Positions 4,902-5,017 of a DNA stretch of 5,017 nucleotides are shown here, in pieces (the stretch's first letter is position 1; each line of letters begins with the position of its first letter). The stretch covers positions 1-5,017 of the forward strand of contig JAATFJ010000348.1 of the NCBI GenBank assembly GCA_015655255.1. Direction: 5' to 3'. The notes beneath the pieces were generated by a model. That model had not been told where the DNA came from, did not search any database, and saw nothing but the letters and a program-made list of their open reading frames with translations. Position numbers and translations under genes: made by a program. This stretch comes from Actinomycetales bacterium (GTDB taxonomy: Bacteria > Actinomycetota > Actinomycetes > Actinomycetales > Microbacteriaceae).

Positions 4902-5017
4902 TTTCCCATGAGGCGGGCGCTTTCGCCCGAACCCTCGACCTGCTGCACTGCTTCACCGAGGAAGAACCGCAGCTCACAGCAAAGATGCTCGCCTACCGCA
5001 CCGGCATCGCGCTCTCC
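4898..5017 (+). CDS. Probable IclR-family regulator, N-terminal fragment (start uncertain, cut by window edge)
   Basis: From about 4919 to the right edge one frame reads AFARTLDLLHCFTEEEPQLT followed by AKMLAYRTGIALS. This has the N-terminal helix and helix-turn-helix pattern of IclR regulators (RALDLLxxF...LTLxELAxRTGLxxS). About 33 residues of the domain are visible; the rest lies outside. No ATG, GTG or TTG is in frame nearby. Candidates are CTG at 4898, overlapping the regulator stop as CTGA; ATT at 4901; ATC at 4886; or a GTG at 4787 deep inside the previous gene. No good ribosome binding site supports any of them. The left boundary given is the CTG and is provisional. The ATG at 4908 is in another frame and would reach this frame only through a frameshift. 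IclR proteins often control aromatic catabolism, so a link to the operon is possible. Confidence 0.6.
   Translation, partial: MISHEAGAFARTLDLLHCFTEEEPQLTAKMLAYRTGIALS

Noticed and set aside
4914..4929. Hairpin CGGGCG-CTTT-CGCCCG as terminator of the regulator gene
   Set aside because: The stem is short, there is no T-run after it, and it lies inside the IclR-like frame. It is kept only as a note on the start problem of that frame.
1..5017. Mobile elements, CRISPR arrays, tRNA or rRNA genes
   Set aside because: I saw no transposase frame, terminal repeats, regularly spaced repeats, or tRNA/rRNA-like sequence in the window.

Overview
The window is high-GC DNA (roughly two thirds G+C by eye) with dense, overlapping genes, GTG/ATG starts and strong GGAGG-type ribosome binding sites. 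This suits an actinobacterium, most likely of the Micrococcales/Microbacteriaceae kind; the lineage is an inference from composition and protein style only.

Layout. (1) 1-306, minus: the N-terminal part of a small unrecognised protein with a Cys cluster, running off the left edge. (2) 307-529: a 223-bp gap holding a 15-bp-stem hairpin that probably ends the next operon. (3) 530-4093, minus: a tight four-gene operon transcribed right to left in the order galB-like hydratase, galC-like aldolase, galD-like tautomerase, VOC-fold extradiol dioxygenase. The first three genes overlap by 4 and 11 bp. (4) 4094-4244: a 151-bp divergent control region with a TTGACA promoter for the operon, two similar GntR-type operator candidates and two further inverted repeats. 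(5) 4245-4901, plus: a GntR/FCD-family regulator. (6) about 4898-5017, plus: the beginning of what looks like an IclR-family regulator, cut by the right edge and lacking an obvious ATG/GTG start.

How it works together. galB, galC and galD are the lower gallate (4-oxalomesaconate) pathway known from Pseudomonas putida: keto/enol tautomerisation of 4-oxalomesaconate, hydration to 4-carboxy-4-hydroxy-2-oxoadipate (CHA), and aldol cleavage to pyruvate and oxaloacetate. The ring-cleaving enzyme that feeds them is normally GalA/DesB, of the LigAB type. None is present here. Instead the operon carries a two-module vicinal-oxygen-chelate (type I) extradiol dioxygenase, which also has Tyr where the usual catalytic His sits. 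The main hypothesis is a non-orthologous ring-cleavage enzyme that makes 4-oxalomesaconate from gallate or a related trihydroxylated aromatic acid, controlled by the divergent FCD regulator with a pathway acid as ligand.
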